Source of the DNA: Anoplopoma fimbria
Lineage: Eukaryota > Chordata > Actinopteri > Perciformes > Anoplopomatidae
Assembly: GCF_027596085.1 (NCBI RefSeq)
Contig: NC_072456.1
Coordinates: forward strand, 27,772,169-27,836,168
Direction of reading: 5' to 3'
DNA length: 64,000 bases
Position 1 is the stretch's first letter. The number at the start of each line of letters is the position of its first letter. Made by a program: the position numbers and the translations under genes. The notes under the pieces were generated by a model that worked only from the letters and a program-made list of their open reading frames with translations, was not told where the DNA came from and did not search any database. This document shows, one piece after another, positions 1 to 9,903 of this stretch.

Positions 1-59
1 TATTAAATCAAATGTAAAGAAGAACAACACACTAAGTTAATAGCAGCTGGTAGTAACCA

Positions 60-175
60 GAGCGGCCAGCAGGGGGCGGTGTCTCTGCGGTCTACGGCGA
101 GCGAGAGGACGAACGCATCGCCAGTGCGCATGCGTGGAGTCATCTCAGCGGCGGACGCGCAGTGATGACGCTGTG
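60..175 (+). promoter_or_regulatory. gtpbp6: gtpbp6 promoter/5' leader with NRF1-like site and two uORFs
   Basis: This CpG-rich stretch lies just upstream of the gtpbp6 start. Positions 125-136 (TGCGCATGCGTG) match the palindromic NRF-1 consensus with one deviation; NRF-1 drives many nuclear genes for mitochondrial proteins, which fits the product. Two short upstream ORFs are visible. The first starts at ATG 130 and ends at TGA 163-165. The second starts at ATG 165 and ends at TGA 174-176. Each stop overlaps the next start as TGATG, the last being the main ATG at 176. The transcription start is not visible, so both uORFs matter only if transcription begins upstream of 130. Confidence 0.5.
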
Positions 176-1691
176 ATGACGCTGTGCGGCGGGAGCAGCG
201 TGGCGGTCCTGAGGGCGCGCGTCTGGTTGACGGTCCTGCAGCGTGGCCGCGCACACACCTGTCTGACGTCACCGGCTACCTGCAGACTCACGCACGCGCC
301 TGGGCGTGCGCTGAGAGCCGCGTGCGCCCTTCAGCTGAGGGCGTGCACGTCGAAGAGCACGGATGACGTCACCGGCGGCGGTCTGCAGGTGGAGGAGGAG
401 GATGATGGAGGTGATGGAGGTGATGATGACGTCATGGGGGAGCGCGAGGTGGAGGAGCTGTTCAGGCTGCACGCGCCCTCAGGTGCTCAGCAGCACAGAG
501 TGCTCGTGCTGCACCCCGACGTGAAGTGGGGGAGCCGCAAGCAGCACCTGACCACAGGTAGGTCACCTGCACCTGACCACACACACAGGTACGTCACCTG
601 ACACACACAGGTACGTCACCTGACACACACAGGTAGGTCACCTGACACACACAGGTACGTCACCTGACACACACAGGGACGTCACCTGACACACACAGGT
701 AGGTCACCTGACACACACAGGTACCTGACACACACAGGTGTCTGTCACCTGTGTGTGTCACACACTGTGTGTGTAGGAGTGTGTGTGTGCGGTGGGACAG
801 GCACCTGACACACACAGGTGTCTGTCTGTGTGTGCACCTGTGTGTGTCACAGTGTGTGTAGGAGTGTGTGTGTGCACCTATGTGTGTCTGTCTGTGTGTG
901 CACCTGTGTGTGTCTGTGTGTGTAGGAGTGTGTCTGTGTGTGTAGGAGTGTGTGTGTGCACCTATGTGTGTCTGTCTGTGTGTGCAGGAGTCTGTCTGTG
1001 TGTGTCTGTCTGTGTGTGCACCTGTGTGTGTCTGTGTGTGTAGGAGTGTGTCTGTGTGTGTAGGAGTCTGTCTGTGTGTGTAGGAGTGTGTGTGTGCACC
1101 TATGTGTGTCTGTCTGTGTGTGCACCTGTGTGTGTCTGTGTGTGTAGGAGTGTGTCTGTGTGTGTAGGAGTGTGTCTGTGTGTGTAGGAGTGTGTGTGTG
1201 CACCTATGTGTGTGTGTGCTGTGTGTCTGTGTGTGTAGGAGTGTGTCTGTGTGTCTGTCTGTGTGTAGGAGTCTGTGTGTGTGTGTGTGCACCTATGTGT
1301 GTCTGTCTGTGTGTGCACCTGTGTGTGTCTGTGTGTGTAGGAGTGTGTCTGTGTGTGTAGGAGTGTGTGTCTGTGTGTCTGTCTGTCTGTCTGTGTGTGT
1401 AGGAGTGTGTCTGTGTGTGTAGGAGTGTGTGTCTGTGTCTGTCTGTGTGTGTAGGAGTCTGTCTGTGTGTGTAGGAGTGTGTGTGTCTGTGTGTGCACCT
1501 GTGTGTGTCTGTGTGTGTAGGAGTGTGTGTGTGTAGGAGTGTGTCTGTGTCTGTCTGTGTGTGTAGGAGTGTGTCTGTGTGTGTGTGTGTCTGTGTCTGT
1601 GTGTGTGTAGGAGTGTGTCTGTGTGTAGGAGTGTGTGTGTGTCTGTGTGTGTGTAGGAGTGTGTGTGTAGGAGTGTGTGTGTCTGTCTGTC

Positions 1692-1759
<68 letters not shown>

Positions 1760-4700
1760 GCTCTCACCAACGTGACCTCTGTCTTCCTCCAGCTGAGCTG
1801 ATGATGGCCGAGGCCGTGGGGCTCGTGAACACTTTGGACAACTGGAGAGTGGTGGACAAGCTCATCATGTCCACCAAGACACCAGAGAAGAAGAAGATCT
1901 TCGGCAAAGGAAACTTCCAGACTCTGACAGGTGTGATCCGCTCTGCGTCCACGTCCACGTCTGATCAGATCAGATCGATAGTTTTTATATGAATCATGTG
2001 TTTTTGTTTTTCTCTCTGCAGAGAAAATCCGACAGACAGCAGGAATCACTGCAGTGTTTGTGAACGTGGAGCGTCTGTCTCCACTGTCTGAGGTGAACAC
2101 TTACACGTCTGCACAACACTCTTCTAAAAATAAAACAACAGTAAATTTAATTCAGATATTTAGCAATTTTTTTGTATTTTTTTCACATTTTATTTAATTT
2201 TCTTATTATATATTTATGTTTTTTTATATATTTGCATTTATTTTCACTGGTACTGATTCTCTGCTCTATGCTTGGTTAAACTGGGGACGTGCACAGACAT
2301 TTTACGGGGCTGATAATAAACACAGATGTATTTAACACTGATTTGAAGGATTTTACGAGGACACCTACACGTTTTAACGTCTTTTCCCGCGCTGGCGGCC
2401 ATGTTTCCCCCCCACAGAGGGAGTTTGAGGAGGCCTGGGGGGTCAAAGTCTTCGACAGATACTCGATGGTCCTCCACATCTTCCGCTGCAACGCCAGAAC
2501 CAAAGAGGCCAAGTTACAGATCTCTCTGGCGGAGATCCCCTTGTTACGGTAACAATGACGTATTTTATTTATATATTTATTTATTTTCCCATCATGCATT
2601 GGGGTTTTAAAGCGTCTTCATCTGATGGTCAACAGATCCCGTCTGAAAAATGAAATGGCAAACTTGGATCAGCAGGGCGGAGGAGCGAGATACATCGGAG
2701 GCTCAGGTAACACCGACACCTGAGCGATCAAACACTCTCGCGTCTGATTGGATGTTCAGTGACTGATTCTGCTTGCTGATTGGTCCGTACAGGCGAGACA
2801 CTGATGGAGGTCCAGCAGAGAGTTCTGAGGGAGCGAGAGATGAAGATCCGCTCGGCGCTGGAGAAACTGAGGAGGAAGAGACACCTGCTGAGATCTCAGC
2901 GTCGACACAAAGAGTTCCCCATCGTCTCCGTGTTGGGATACACAAACTGTGGTGAGAAATAAAACTGTTTTTATATATTTAGTAGGACTGGGAATCACCA
3001 GATGTTACGATAAATTATATTATCACGGTACGATGTTATTGCGATATGTTGAGTATTGCGATATCAAGCATTGCGAGATATTTTGATTTCTAACCTTTTT
3101 TTCAACTGCATATTATTGCGATATTCAAGTCATGATATCATTTCACGATAGTTTGGTCGCTATACGATATTATTGCGATATGCTGAATATTGCGATATAT
3201 CGGGATTTATTCCCTTTTTTCAACTGTGAATTATGCATTTTGTCAACATGTGTTCTATCTGACAAGATAGAGTTTTCACTGAGTTCATCTCACTTCAGTC
3301 ATTTTTATATTGCAGCAAAATGTTTTTTGTCAGTGCAGCAGACAGACTGACCAACACTGTCGTAAAAACTGATCATAAATGTTGTTCGGCGTCCTCTAGT
3401 GGACTGAAAAAGCAAATGTTCAAAATTGTTGAATTTGTATTTGCAATTAGGGATGTCACGATATGAAGATTTGATATCAGTACAATCAGTGTCAGAGGAA
3501 ATATCACAGTTTCACGATTATCAATCAGAATAGTTCTTATAGGCCTATAGCTAACTAACTAAAATATTTATCAACTATTTCCTTTCATTTGTTTTAGTCA
3601 TCTATAGTGGTGATTTGCATAAAACATACATTTCACATGTTTTGGAGATAAAAGATTTGTTTCTGTTCAGGTAAAACGACCCTGATCAAAGCGCTGACGG
3701 GCGACGTTGCGCTTCAACCCAGAAACCAGCTGTTCGCCACGCTGGATGTCACCGTCCACGCCGGCCTGCTGCCCAGTCACATGACCGTCCTCTACGTGGA
3801 CACCATCGGCTTCCTGTCCCAGCTGCCCCACCAGCTCATCGACTCCTTCTCCGCCACGCTGGAGGACATCAAACACTCGGTAGGTTTTTCTGTTAAAATG
3901 AGAGGCAGATCCAAAGTATGTAGCATAGACAGTCGCCATCTTGGATTATGGCTGTCGCCATGTTGTCTTTTTTGCAACCGATAAACAGGAAGTGACCATA
4001 TATAGACTGAGGAGGAGTGACGTAGAGACGCCGTATACGTCTCTGGTGTCGACCTGTCAATCAGTGTGTAGCCCCGCCCTAAAGCATCCCCTGCTTTATG
4101 GTCTGTTTGACTCTAAATGGAGCATCATTTACTAAATGAACATCATGCTGTATTGAAGAAGACTTGAAACTAGAGATTGAGACCATAAACTCATGTTTAC
4201 AATGTTTACTGAGGGAATAAATCAAGAGAGAAGTAGAGTCATTTTCTCATAGACTTCTATACAACCAGAGGAGTCGCCCCCTGGTGGACAGCAGAGAGAA
4301 TGCAGCTTTAACACATGAAGCATTGGATTTTGCTTTTCAGAACTGGAAGTTGCCGTCTGGTTTGTAGAGTTGTTGACTCGTCTGTCTTTCTCTCACAGGA
4401 CCTTCTGGTCCACGTCAGAGACATCAGTCATCCGGAGACGGTGAACCAGAAGGTGAACGTACTGAGCGTTCTGAAGAACCTACAAATCCCCGACAAGCTG
4501 ATGAACTCCATGATAGAAGTCCACAATAAAATCGACCTCGTTGACAAGTAAGAAGAAAAAAAAGATCTTTTAGAATTGGAAAAGTTTGTCCTTAAAGGGC
4601 CAGTGTGTGTTATTCAGGTGGAGGATTTGCGTAATTACCCAAAACTAAGAATTCTTGTGTGTTCGTTAGTTTGGATTGAGTCTTTCATATTTACATGGGG

Positions 4701-5271
4701 AGGGGGAGGCGGAGTTCACCATGTTTTACAGAAGCCCAGAACGGACAAACTAAACACTGACTCCAAAGTGAGACTTTCATGTTTAAGTTACCTGAAAGTA
4801 GGGAAAGGTACTAAAACTCTGTATTAAATTATTAAAGACTAAAGTGCATGGACATGTAAAAGAAAGTGAAACCTAATCCAATCAGCACTGCGACTTTGTT
4901 TACACAAGCTATCAGCTCTCGGAGCCCGACGCTCTGCCCATCTCAGCCGTGGAGCAGCGAGGTCTGGACGTTCTGAGGACGACGGTGGAGGACGAGATCC
5001 TGAAGTCTACGGGGAAACACATGTTAGACCTCAGCGTTGACCTCAGCTCTCCTCAGCTAAGGTGACGGCTGTTCTCCTCGACGCTGCATTGTTATTGTTT
5101 AAAAAAATAAAAATCAGACCGTTAATGTGCTTCCTCTTCCACAGTTGGCTGTACAAGGAGGCCTCTGTTCAGGACGTGCAGGTGAACGCAGACGAAGGCT
5201 CGGCCGTCGTCAAGGTCATCATCAGCGCCGCAGCTTACGGACGCTACAAGAAACTGTTCACGGGGAGATGA
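176..5271 (+). CDS. gtpbp6: GTPBP6, mitochondrial HflX-like GTPase
   Basis: Ten coding exons are inferred: 176-557, 1793-1930, 2022-2092, 2418-2548, 2636-2706, 2793-2951, 3671-3879, 4399-4547, 4909-5061 and 5145-5271. Together they give 1590 nt, 529 aa, close to the human protein (516 aa). The Arg-rich, acid-poor N-terminus looks like a mitochondrial targeting signal. An HflX N-terminal domain follows, including [18 protein letters not shown]. The G domain has the P-loop GYTNCGKT (about residues 313-320, split by intron 6), DTIGF (361-365) and NKID (430-433). The family binds and splits mitochondrial ribosomes and acts in large-subunit assembly, using GTP. The start at 176 is the first in-frame ATG; its -3 base is G. 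The gene is convergent with plcxd1. Identification rests on the recognised sequence, the GTPase motifs and the plcxd1 neighbour. Confidence 0.94.
558..740 (+). repeat. 22-bp tandem repeat containing splice-donor copies
   Basis: Intron 1 of gtpbp6 opens with a 22-bp tandem repeat whose unit reads roughly CAGGTASGTCACCTGACACA. The real donor at 558 is the first member. Donor-like GTAGGT or GTACGT follows at 589, 611, 633, 655 and 699, with degenerate copies at 677 (GGACGT) and 721 (GTACCT). The last bases of exon 1 (CACCTGACCACAG) belong to the same repeat. Confidence 0.85.
741..1768 (+). repeat. TG-rich minisatellite ending in (TG)n
   Basis: About 1 kb of intron 1 is built from TGTGTGTAGGAGTGTG, TGTCTGTC and TGTGCACCTATG units in irregular order. 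It ends in a pure (TG)n run at about 1697-1758, 35 bases before the exon 2 acceptor. Long open frames here on both strands are only low-complexity CVCV or HTHT translations. Confidence 0.9.
3028..3225. repeat. ATTGCGATAT-rich degenerate repeat in gtpbp6 intron 6
   Basis: The word ATTGCGATAT recurs with spacers such as GTTGAGT and CAAGC. A related stretch with CACGATATGAAGAT lies at about 3453-3530. It resembles decayed DNA-transposon sequence common in fish introns, but no family can be assigned. Confidence 0.4.
3928..4328 (+). mobile_element. Fold-back element family A, copy 1 (one arm plus core)
   Basis: This intron 7 insertion has part of the left arm (GCCATCTTG, TTTTTTGCAACC, GGAAGTGACCATATA, GTGACGTAGAGACG). 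The internal core follows, from GTGTAGCCCCGCCCTAAAGC to AATGCAGCTTTAACACATGA. The core is nearly identical by eye to those at 13.8, 27.3, 41.5, 47.9 and 55.4 kb. No coding capacity is seen. Confidence 0.75.
4594..4790 (+). mobile_element. Probable short interspersed repeat fragment
   Basis: This intron 8 stretch begins TTAAAGGGCCAGTGTGTG. It resembles short repeats found widely in teleost introns; a related beginning occurs at about 47715. No boundaries or duplications could be fixed. Confidence 0.35.
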
Positions 5272-5289
5272 CGGAGAAGAAGAGCGATA

Positions 5290-5720
5290 CCTCCTCCTGC
5301 TGCAGGAGGCAGACCAGCCTTCAAATGATTAATCAGCTCATTAAAGCTACACATGAACAACAACAACACGTGTCACTGGCTGCCTGATCGCTACTGAGCA
5401 TGAGCAGATCTCAACAGAGGAGAAAGAACGGAGACGGCTCACTCTTCCATCATCATCATCATCATCATCTCTGGCGTATCGTTAGCAACTTGAAATGTTG
5501 TTATCGAACATCTCCACTCCAAACAAATAACTGCTCCATGCAAACTGTACCACAAACATCTTTAAAAAAAAGACAGTATTTATTGCACATTATATTAAAA
5601 TACTTGACAATATACTTTTGTATAAGAATGACGTTAGTTCTTGTAAACATATTGCACATCAGAATGTCAGAGTCAAACCGTACAGAATGTTTTGTGGAAT
5701 AAAAAACACCTTAACATGAA
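5290..5720 (+). terminator. gtpbp6: gtpbp6 3' UTR with AATAAA at 5698
   Basis: The stop at 5269-5271 is followed by about 430 bases of UTR. It contains a small perfect hairpin (CCTCCTG-CTG-CAGGAGG, about 5289-5305) and a (CAT)n run near 5450. AATAAA at 5698-5703 is the first canonical plus-strand polyadenylation signal; another is at 5852-5857. The minus-strand signals usable by plcxd1 (ATTAAA at 5862-5867, AATAAA at 5579-5584) lie in the same stretch, so the 3' UTRs may overlap. Confidence 0.5.
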
Positions 5721-5889
5721 TGTAACAAACAGAATCTATACATTTCCTTCAGTTAGAACTCTTCATGTAGACAGACGTGCTTATGACAGGACAGAAGTAT
5801 TGGAAAGAGGAAATGACTCATGTAGGAGGTAATTTGGTTTCAGTTCCTGTGGAATAAAATGTTTAATATTGATGGCGTTCTGCTGTAGT

Positions 5890-6215
5890 AGTTTCTGGTT
5901 CAGTGCCTCTTTTTGTAGTCACTTTGTGTCCTTTTCTGATTGTTTTTAGTCTCTTTTTGGTCGTATTCGGTCTATTTTGCATCACTTTGTAGTTGTATTC
6001 TCTCTTTTTGTGGTAGTTTTGTGTCTCTTTGTAAACATTTTTGCGTCTCCTCTTTGTGTCTCTGGTTATTCTGGATCTCTTTGTGGTGGTTTTTAGTCTC
6101 TTTGTGGTCGTATTCCGTCTCTTTTTGGTGATTTTTGCATCTTTTGGGTCTCTGGTTATTTTGGGTCTCTTTGTGGTCGTTTTGTGTCTCTATGTCCACA
6201 TTCTACGCTCTTTGT
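5890..6215. repeat. About 24-bp GTCTCTTTGTGGT minisatellite
   Basis: Degenerate tandem units of the form TTTTGTGTCTCTTTGTGGTC fill the region right after the plcxd1 stop codon, in its 3' UTR. The opposite strand reads as HKETQN-like repeats, an artefact of the repeat. Related arrays lie at about 6775-6935 and 63560-63900. Confidence 0.8.
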
Positions 6216-6220
6216 GGTAT

Positions 6221-9200
6221 TTAACATTTGACGGTGTTCCTCCGTAGTAGTTTCTGGTTCAGTGCGATGACCAGAGAGCAGAGAGGAAGTGGACCCACAA
6301 AGTCTCCTGCGATGATGTTCAGGCTCTTGGAGTCTGATCCTGGTTCCTGCTCCTCCAGCCACGTCCTCAAACCCTCCCAGTTACTGAAGGTCAGCGTCCT
6401 CAGAGACTCCTTCGGGTTCTCCGTGATGTAAAACCTGTCGGCTGTCAGGTTCAGACCGGAGACGAAGAAGCCCTCTGGATAAAAGGACACAAACACAAAA
6501 CGATGAGATGTTTCGTACTCACGTTAGACACTAAAACATTTAAAGAGTTAGAGACTCTCACCTGGACGTCCCAGGTCTTTGTTCCAGTCCAGGTAGCTGG
6601 TGACTCCCAGTGCCGTGCGCTGGTTGGCCCACCAGTACGGGATGGGGGGCCACAGCTCCGGATGTCTGGCTGCGACCTGAGACTCGTAGGACAGGAGGAC
6701 CTGGTAACCAGACGCCCAGAGGCTCCGCAGGGTCAGGACGGGTTCCTGTGGAGGACAGGAAGGGTTCTGTGAGGCTTTGTGTGGTTTTTATAGTGGACTT
6801 ATATGAAACGATGTTATTTTGTGGGTCTTTGTGCTACTATTCTGTCTCTTTTGGTCGTGCTTCGTGTTATTTTAGTTGTTTGTCTCTTTGTAGTAGTTTT
6901 GCTTTTCTTTTTGGTTGTAGTTTTTTGTCCTTTTGTGATTTCCCAACAGGAAAGATTAGCAGGGCCTTCAAGCAGAGGTTCTGGTTAGAGGCCCCTAACA
7001 TGTTGGGCCCCTAACCAGAACCCAACAGACCCTTCAGTTATCAGTCCATAGTGTTTATAGGAGGAGACGGCTGACCTTCCGGGGACAGAGTTTTGATCCG
7101 AACATCTTCTTCAGGGAGAAAATGAACAGCTGGTGGAGTTTGTCGTCGATTCCCTCAAAATGGCTGCAGGCCAGAATAACGACCTCCTTGGGATGAGACT
7201 TCAGCCAGACGGCAACAGACGACAGAGTTTCCTGTAGAGGAAGACAGTTTAATATGATCACGCTATAACAGCCCAAACTGAAACTTTTCATTAAAGGAAT
7301 GCTTCATCTCTAAAATGACCATTTGTATATCAGGTATTCACTCTGTGTGGGTCGTTAGGAATATATGACACCAAAATGCAAAATGCTCGTTAAATGTCTG
7401 GGGCTGTTCTTGTGAAGGAAGGAGGAAGGAGGGGTCTGGTCTGCACAGCCTTCTGTTGAGGGTTGAAGGGATTCAAAAGAAGTTTGCCCTCTTGGTTGTT
7501 TTCTAAATATATTATGCAACGTGAGTGGTTGATGACTTTCTTCGGCATGCAAAAGATCAGAAAAATTGACCTTGTTCCTCTTTTTTAGATGCTTTCATAT
7601 AGTTTTGATGTTGTTAAACACAACCAACATTTACTTCAATTCATCAAGACTTTTCTTCTGTTGTTTTAAAGTCTTTTTTCAAGAATTCAAAGTAACACAG
7701 GATGAGAACCTGATATAAAGACCTTTATCTATGTGGTGAACTGTTCCTTTAAGGTGACTTTACTCACCAAAACGGTTAAATGTGTGTATATGACGTGTGT
7801 GAAGTACAGGTCGCTGGAGGGGTCTCTGGGTTTGTGTGCAACACGCAGATCGAAGAACCGAATCCCCATCGAGAGCTGCTCCTCGATGCTTTTGTCCTAC
7901 GAGGAAGAGGAAGAGAAAAGGTCTATATGTCATACCTTATTAGTCCTATAGGGGTTATCACACAGCTCTAACACACACACATCATAGAACACACACACTC
8001 ACCTGTGTTGTGGCCCATTTAAAGATGGCCGGTCTGGTGAAACAGTAGAAGAGTCTGTCCAGGAGCCTGAAGGTGTCGGATTCAGACGGGAGCAGAGGAG
8101 AGTTGATGTCCAGACAGTAGCTCATGGCGTCGTGGCTTCCTGGACGGACACGTTAAAGATTTAAACAAAGCTCCTCGTGACAAATAAATGTGAAACTGGA
8201 GAAGCTGGTTTCTGCCTCCAAACAACTCAATTGCAAAACAAACATTCATGAATGGATTCTACCTGCAGATATGCATTTAGTCTTTGTGGTGTTTGTTTGT
8301 GTAACGACAAACAGTCTTTGTGTTCATGTGGAATGTGATCTTTCCTGATAATCCAGAACGTGAACTCAGTGAGACTTCCTGAATCCATAAATAAACCAGA
8401 ACAGGCGACACAAGTCTTTATTTTAGGATACGAACTCATTATTTAAAGTCATTAACTCGACATTTTTAGAAACTTACTCATTATTTTGAGTCAGAAATGA
8501 TGTAAATGTGCTGATGTTACATACATATTATATAAATGCACATTGACTGGTTCTCTCTTCTTCATGTTCCATAAGCTACTGTAGGTAGAAGTATGAAAAA
8601 CTTCTGTTAACTTTATTACACCAGAAAATACAGCAACCCCTTAAACTAAACTCACTTCAACCTTATGGACATTTTTCTTAATCATAAACTGTAAGGATGT
8701 TGTATTTTACATACAAGATATTTTATTTCTAGGGCTTTTTACACAACGTTATCTTATTTTAAGTTATCTATCACATGACCTACCCTCATTTTAAAATGTT
8801 TTTTTTACTTTTACTTAATTTAACATTTTAATAATGTTAATAAGTAAATAAAATCTACACCATTTTTTATTTATTTTTTAAATTCTAGGGCTTTTTACAT
8901 AACTTTATTTAGATTTATCTACCAAATTATTTACTCCTAACTTTTACATTTCTGGGTGTTTTTTTGCACAAACATTTAATTATACATTTTAATTATTTAA
9001 ATGTATGAAATGATTTTCCATAATCGTAAAGTCTCAATGGTTTTTACATTAGTTGTTTTATTGTAAACTAAGGTTGACTCAATAACCTCTGGAGCATAAA
9101 TACAGTTTCATTCACATAACAAGAGTTTTATGAAACGTTATTCCTGTTTCAGGTCTTTCATGATAAATATGAAACATTAACAGAAGATCATTCAGTGACA

Positions 9201-9321
9201 CTCTGAATTATTATTATTATTATTATTATTATTATTTACCAGGGATGGCCAGGTCGGTGAGGGGGACGTCCCACAGCGGCTCCGGGAGACCCGACATCCA
9301 GTCCTCACAGCGGGGGTCCAT
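6221..9321 (-). CDS. plcxd1: PLCXD1, PI-PLC X-domain protein
   Basis: Six coding exons in transcript order are 9321-9240, 8139-8003, 7896-7768, 7231-7076, 6745-6562 and 6474-6221, giving 942 nt and 313 aa. The product is a single PI-PLC X-like domain with no signal peptide or membrane segment. The first catalytic His lies in GSHDAMSYCLD (H30), the FDLR motif is at 88-91 and the second His is in YFTHVIYT (H107). The second motif has Val where most family members have Gly. The conserved C-terminal motif NIIAGDF is present. The family is thought to cleave phosphoinositide-type substrates, though vertebrate activity is poorly known. Next to gtpbp6, as in human. An acceptor (CTCCTGCAG) just upstream of the ATG suggests a non-coding first exon. 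The exon 1 donor directly abuts an (ATT)n run. Confidence 0.9.
6775..6935. repeat. GTCTCTTTGTRGT minisatellite in plcxd1 intron
   Basis: A shorter, more diverged array of the same unit as at 5890-6215 lies in the intron between the exons at 7231-7076 and 6745-6562. Confidence 0.6.
9208..9237. repeat. (ATT)n microsatellite at the plcxd1 exon 1 donor
   Basis: On the minus strand the donor reads CCTG|GTAAATAATAATAA and runs straight into the trinucleotide repeat, so repeat length begins within the donor consensus. Confidence 0.85.
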
Positions 9322-9365
9322 GGCACACCTGCAGGAGACTCACTGAGACCTGAGCTGATCCCAGG

Positions 9366-9426
9366 AGGAGGAGGAGGAGGAGGAGGAGGAGGAAGAGGAG
9401 GAGGAGGAGGAGGAGGAAGGAGGAGG
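9366..9426. repeat. (GGA)n polypurine tract upstream of plcxd1 coding start
   Basis: About 60 bases of GGA repeat lie 45 bases upstream of the plcxd1 ATG, just beyond the presumed acceptor of the first coding exon. Confidence 0.85.
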
Positions 9427-9641
9427 ACACTGTGAACTTCCTCATGCTTCTGTGTTGATTGACAGCTCTGCTCTACCACTGTCACTCATGTAACTCTGAT
9501 GTGCTCCTGTGAGACAGGTGAAAGGTGTGAACACACTGTGACGTCAGAAGGGGCGGGGCTTATAAAAGAAACAGGAACAAGTTGAGCTGGAATAAAAAAA
9601 AATTGAATAAAATAGAAAACTGAAGCCAGTCTGAAAGGGCA

Positions 9642-9642
<1 letters not shown>

Positions 9643-9672
<30 letters not shown>

Positions 9673-9689
9673 TATTATTATTATTATTA

Positions 9690-9749
<60 letters not shown>

Positions 9750-9849
9750 TTATTATTATTATTATTACTATTATTATTATTATTTTATTATTATTATTAT
9801 TACTATTATTATTATTATTATTATTTTATTATTATTATTATTATTATTA

Positions 9850-9903
<54 letters not shown>
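9643..9903. repeat. (ATT)n / (TTA)n long trinucleotide repeat
   Basis: About 260 bases are almost pure ATT, interrupted by single-base insertions such as TATTTATT and TTACTATT. Confidence 0.95.

Noticed and set aside
558..740. CRISPR-like array from regularly spaced 22-bp units
   Set aside because: The units are contiguous tandem repeats without unique spacers, in a vertebrate intron.
660..2100. Long HTHT- or CVCV-rich open frames on both strands
   Set aside because: They are translations of (TG)n and related repeats in gtpbp6 intron 1, with no splice or family support.
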